NCBI RefSeq assembly: GCF_020509005.1
Contig: NC_063016.1
Location: 3,410,001-3,474,000 of the forward strand
Source: Fulvia fulva
Lineage: Eukaryota > Ascomycota > Dothideomycetes > Mycosphaerellales > Mycosphaerellaceae
DNA: 64,000 nucleotides
Direction of reading: 5' to 3'
Position 1 is the first letter of the stretch. Every line of letters begins with the position of its first letter. Made by a program: the position numbers and the translations under genes. A model generated the notes under the pieces. It saw only the letters and a program-made list of their open reading frames with translations, was not told the DNA's origin and made no database searches. Shown one piece after another: positions 63,361 to 64,000 of the stretch.

Positions 63361-63738
63361 ATGAACGTACATGTATCCGTCAACATCAGAGACGGCCAAG
63401 TACTTCACACGTCTTTCTACTCCTCGTCCATCGTACAGCTCACCTGGATCTCCGGCAGTCTAGCGCAGCCGGCGGTGAAGCGAGCGGCGGCCATCGCCCT
63501 TATCAACTGCGTATGCAACACGCCGAACATCTGGACGTCGTACCTCTATTACGATGAGCCCAGATATGTGGCTGCCTTTGCGGTCAACCTGGGTGCAGCC
63601 CTAGTCGCTATTGCATTTGCTACGCTGGCCTGGGTCTACCTCAAACGAGAGAATGGCAAGATGGATCAAGGCAAGCCGCTTGGAAAGAGTGGACCCACAG
63701 AGAGGCAGCAGGCAGCCGGATTTCGATGCCTTCTGTAG
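63361..63738 (+). pseudogene. C-terminal fragment of an MFS (Dal5/allantoate-permease-like) transporter
   Basis: 125 codons. The last part of an anion:cation symporter-type MFS protein is clear: AAAIALINCVCNTPNIWTSY, LYYDEPRYVAAFAVNLGA, LVAIAFATLAWVYLKRENGK and the tail GKPLGKSGPTERQQAAGF. That leaves about two transmembrane segments of the usual twelve. The regulator gene occupies the upstream DNA where the first 350-400 residues should lie, so this is a truncated remnant. The frame is open upstream to 63283 without homology. Confidence 0.85.
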
Positions 63739-64000
63739 ACGAATAGATGCTTCGTGACGAGGCATCAACTAGGACAGAAGGGCCGTGCCATGACATCGAC
63801 AAGTGACCCCCATGGCATCGTGGGGAGCATTCCACCCCAGCTTCAACATTCACACCCCGGCTTGCTCTCCACATGAGATTCGCTTCAACATTCAACCGCA
63901 GATCGGCCATTGCATCAGGTCGCCTATGTGATCCTGTGTTTGTTTATATGCAGCTCTTAATGCGTCTGTTGCAAGCTGTCATTCAGATCACTAGTAGACG
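63739..64000. other. Window end, non-coding
   Basis: No supported gene in the last 262 bases. Confidence 0.45.

Overview
The window reads as nuclear DNA of a filamentous ascomycete. Genes have few, short introns (44-149 nt, one of 197 nt) with GT-AG ends and CTAAC/CTGAC-type branch points. The protein families are Pezizomycotina ones: Zn2Cys6 and C2H2 regulators with a fungal-specific middle region, a DUF1996 secreted protein, a Pex26-like peroxin, a LaeA-like methyltransferase and a CysA-type serine acyltransferase. A dothideomycete is my best guess, but that is inference from style rather than from a marker gene. I rebuilt the spliced genes by hand; in each intact case the exon lengths sum to a whole number of codons.

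Layout. 1-10 kb: a type IIC-like P-type cation ATPase, a peroxisomal (SKL-ending) acyl-CoA ligase, a GT8-like type II membrane glycosyltransferase and a cis-prenyltransferase. 10-22 kb: a truncated phenol-hydroxylase-like gene, then Dlt1 and farnesyltransferase beta on a divergent promoter, a large disordered conserved protein, and a trans-3-hydroxy-L-proline dehydratase. 22-40 kb: an accessory-looking stretch with a decayed BBE-type oxidase, two transcription factors (one lacking a zinc-ligand cysteine), two secreted proteins, a SET-domain methyltransferase, an aldo-keto reductase remnant and a hydrolase broken by one stop codon. 41-56 kb: mostly conserved cellular genes: a PARN-like deadenylase divergent from the Pex26-like peroxin, a SANT-like protein, Iwr1, a RidA-family protein, a BTB-like unknown, CysA and a GT90 enzyme. 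57-64 kb: a small decayed metabolic group made of an acyl-CoA ligase (AKL end, frameshifted), a LaeA-like methyltransferase (frameshift plus stop) and an MFS transporter tail, around an apparently intact seven-exon C2H2 regulator.

The main theme is the contrast between intact housekeeping genes and at least seven broken catabolic or secondary-metabolic genes among them. Two of the breaks are single CpA-to-TpA-type nonsense changes. A 101-bp MITE-like element sits inside an intron of a secreted-protein gene. I found no rRNA, tRNA, CRISPR array or complete transposon, and no clearly undescribed multigene system.
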